From JACJYE01 sp964432875 (lineage in GTDB: Bacteria > Bacteroidota > Bacteroidia > Chitinophagales > Saprospiraceae): DNA of 26,079 nt. Below, piece by piece: positions 25,985 through 26,079 of this stretch (its first letter is position 1; every line of letters starts with the position of its first letter). Under the pieces are notes generated by a model. That model ran no database searches and had not been told where the DNA came from. It saw only the letters and a list, made by a program, of their open reading frames with translations. Location: contig CAYSPJ010000074.1 in assembly GCA_964432875.1 (NCBI GenBank), forward strand, positions 1 through 26,079, in the 5' to 3' direction. The position numbers and the translations under genes are program-made.

Positions 25985-26079
25985 CTTTACCTTCCCGCAC
26001 CAGGATTTCCGAGCCTTCGGCCAAGAATACCGATTTAGGCGTTTCATGGTTCAAAAAAGCGAAGGATTGGCCATAAGTC
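25971..26079 (-). CDS. 3' end of a gene entering from the right edge
   Basis: Read leftward from 26078, the frame encodes 35 residues beginning TYGQSFAFLNHETPKSVFLA and ending LVREGKAIRG before a TAG at 25973-25971. The mix of hydrophobic and charged residues looks like real protein, and the other two minus frames are less convincing. No family can be named from so short a tail. The stop codon lies within the right direct repeat and inverted repeat of the adjacent MITE-like element, and an equivalent stop in the same phase exists in the left direct repeat, so the insertion left the reading frame's end nearly unchanged. Confidence 0.55.
   Translation of the reverse strand, partial: TYGQSFAFLNHETPKSVFLAEGSEILVREGKAIRG

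Overview
The window looks like a chromosomal segment of a Bacteroidota organism, most likely from the Saprospiria (Lewinella, Haliscomenobacter or Phaeodactylibacter-like). The phylum call rests on three things: very large secreted proteins ending in type A C-terminal sorting domains of the type IX secretion system (T9SS), a GLPGLI-family protein next to a TonB-receptor-like outer membrane protein, and a LytS/LytTR signalling pair with a Reg_prop/Y_Y_Y sensor. The class call is softer and rests on general resemblance. Several candidate promoters fit the Bacteroidota TAnnTTTG -7 element.

Layout. Position 1-131 (-) is the 5' end of an unrecognised gene running off the left edge, with a plausible promoter. 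Positions 266-17837 (-) hold four genes in one direction: a Cys-rich secreted protein of 780 aa, a 1894-aa mosaic protein (propeller-like, PKD, HYR, DNRLRE, sorting domain) only 14 bp behind it, a 2049-aa FG-GAP/SdrD-B/sorting-domain protein, and a membrane sensor histidine kinase. Divergent from these is a LytTR response regulator (18222-18962, +), separated by a 384-bp intergenic region. A lone gene (19359-19985, -) encodes a disordered, highly charged protein with five tandem 24-aa repeats and is followed by a strong intrinsic terminator.

Then comes a + strand pair (20576-24003): a GLPGLI protein and a TonB-receptor-like protein, preceded by two small palindromes. After it lies a gene-free 600-bp stretch packed with nested inverted repeats. 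The last complete genes (24606-25608, -) are a 109-aa lipoprotein that is essentially a free-standing sorting-domain-like fold, and a small predicted outer membrane beta-barrel protein one base behind it. A short MITE-like repeat element (25758-25984) sits exactly on the stop codon of a gene that enters from the right edge (25971-26079, -).

How the parts could work together (inference): the sensor kinase and the LytTR regulator flank the giant-protein cluster and may be a signalling pair controlling it. The giant proteins would be exported by a T9SS encoded elsewhere and displayed on or released from the cell surface. The GLPGLI/TonB pair and the lipoprotein/barrel pair are separate envelope modules. 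No tRNA, rRNA, CRISPR array, transposase or integrase gene was seen.
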